From JBGTIS01 sp041745535 (GTDB taxonomy: Bacteria; Bacteroidota; Bacteroidia; Cytophagales; Cyclobacteriaceae), in assembly GCA_041745535.1 (NCBI GenBank), contig JBGTIS010000362.1:1-5095 (forward strand): a stretch of 5,095 nucleotides of DNA. Direction: 5' to 3'. Below the pieces are notes generated by a model that saw only the letters and a list, made by a program, of their open reading frames with translations, was not told the DNA's origin and ran no database searches. Shown here in pieces: positions 4,678 to 5,095 of this stretch (positions within the stretch are counted from its first letter, which is position 1; each line of letters starts with the position of its first letter). The position numbers and the translations under genes are program-made.

Positions 4678-5095
4678 ATGATGAACGATGATTCCATAAT
4701 GAAAAAGCTACTGAATACCCTTCCTCAGCAAGGCATTGTTACCTGGATGGGCATCAGGGCAGCCCGTAGGTCGCCGATACAGCCAGTAGCGAAAGTAGCG
4801 TTAAAGTCAGGAATAGGTTTGGTTGGCGATCATTATTCAGGTACACCTGCCAGTAAACGGCAGGTTACCCTAATTCAACACGAACATCTGGAAGCAATTG
4901 TTTCATTGCTGGGGAAAGAGATTGTTTCTCCTGCAGACTTAAGGCGCAATATTGTGGTGAAAGGAATTAATTTGCTGGCACTTAAAGATAAAAAATTCAG
5001 AATTGGGGAGGCGCTGCTGGAAATGACAGGCTTATGTCATCCGTGTTCCCGCATGGAAGAAAATCTGGGGCCAGGGGGTTATAATGCGGTACGCG
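4678..5095 (+). CDS. MOSC-domain protein, 3' end cut by the window
   Basis: An open frame of 139 codons runs off the window end; the family is usually around 180 residues, so perhaps 40 are missing. It shows the conserved features of a stand-alone MOSC (molybdenum cofactor sulfurase C-terminal) protein: GIRAARRSPIQPV near the start, GLVGDHYSG (47-55), KRQVTLIQHEHL (60-71), LRRNIVVKGINLLAL (88-102), FRIGEALLE (107-115), and the cysteine motif GLCHPCSRMEE with C120 and C123, followed by LGPGGYNAVR. MOSC domains bind molybdenum cofactor or transfer sulfur. The substrate of stand-alone members such as this one is mostly unknown; some act in detoxifying N-hydroxylated compounds. Starts at 4678, 4681 or 4699 are possible. 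The last (MKKLLNTLPQQG) gives the usual family N terminus, while 4678 gives the short 8-bp gap to the preceding gene. The family call is firm. Confidence 0.92.
   Translation, partial: MMNDDSIMKKLLNTLPQQGIVTWMGIRAARRSPIQPVAKVALKSGIGLVGDHYSGTPASKRQVTLIQHEHLEAIVSLLGKEIVSPADLRRNIVVKGINLLALKDKKFRIGEALLEMTGLCHPCSRMEENLGPGGYNAVR

Overview
The window looks like a chromosomal piece of a Bacteroidota genome, probably of the Flavobacteriia/Cytophagia type. The DNA is AT-rich. Start codons are preceded by A-rich stretches instead of Shine-Dalgarno sequences. The protein set also fits: a small secreted PepSY-like protein, a coiled-coil lipoprotein and a small beta-barrel-like envelope protein. I see no mobile element, tRNA, rRNA or CRISPR. 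The genus cannot be named from this sequence alone.

Left part (1-1985), envelope proteins. A 3' fragment of a small secreted PepSY-like protein (1-135) is followed by its intact tandem paralog (442-762) and then by a 292-residue coiled-coil lipoprotein (1054-1932). Each of the three genes ends in its own strong intrinsic terminator, so each appears to be a single-gene transcription unit. The two spacers of about 300 bp (136-441 and 763-1053) hold no gene. Each contains a terminator and then a long regulatory region with the same layout: two tandem 16-bp sites 20 bp apart, an identical TTATTGTT flank, about 100 bp of AT-rich DNA, and a TTGGCAY element 60-66 bp before the start codon.

Middle part (2054-3418). 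A complete NtrC-type response regulator has receiver, sigma-54-activating AAA+ and Fis-like helix-turn-helix domains. It has no adjacent histidine kinase. The layout of the two upstream spacers (paired dyad sites far upstream of a -24-like TTGGCAY) is what a sigma-54 activator of this kind would use. The main hypothesis is therefore that this regulator controls the neighbouring secreted protein and lipoprotein as a local envelope regulon. The -12 elements are poor, so this remains an inference.

Right part (3419-5095). A small outer-membrane-barrel-like protein with a highly charged C-terminal tail lies on the minus strand (3424-4002), tail to tail with the regulator and only 5 bp from it. A 163-bp divergent spacer separates it from a plus-strand pair. 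This pair is an unrecognised membrane-anchored helical protein (4166-4669) and, 8 bp later, a MOSC-domain protein that runs off the window end (4678-5095).
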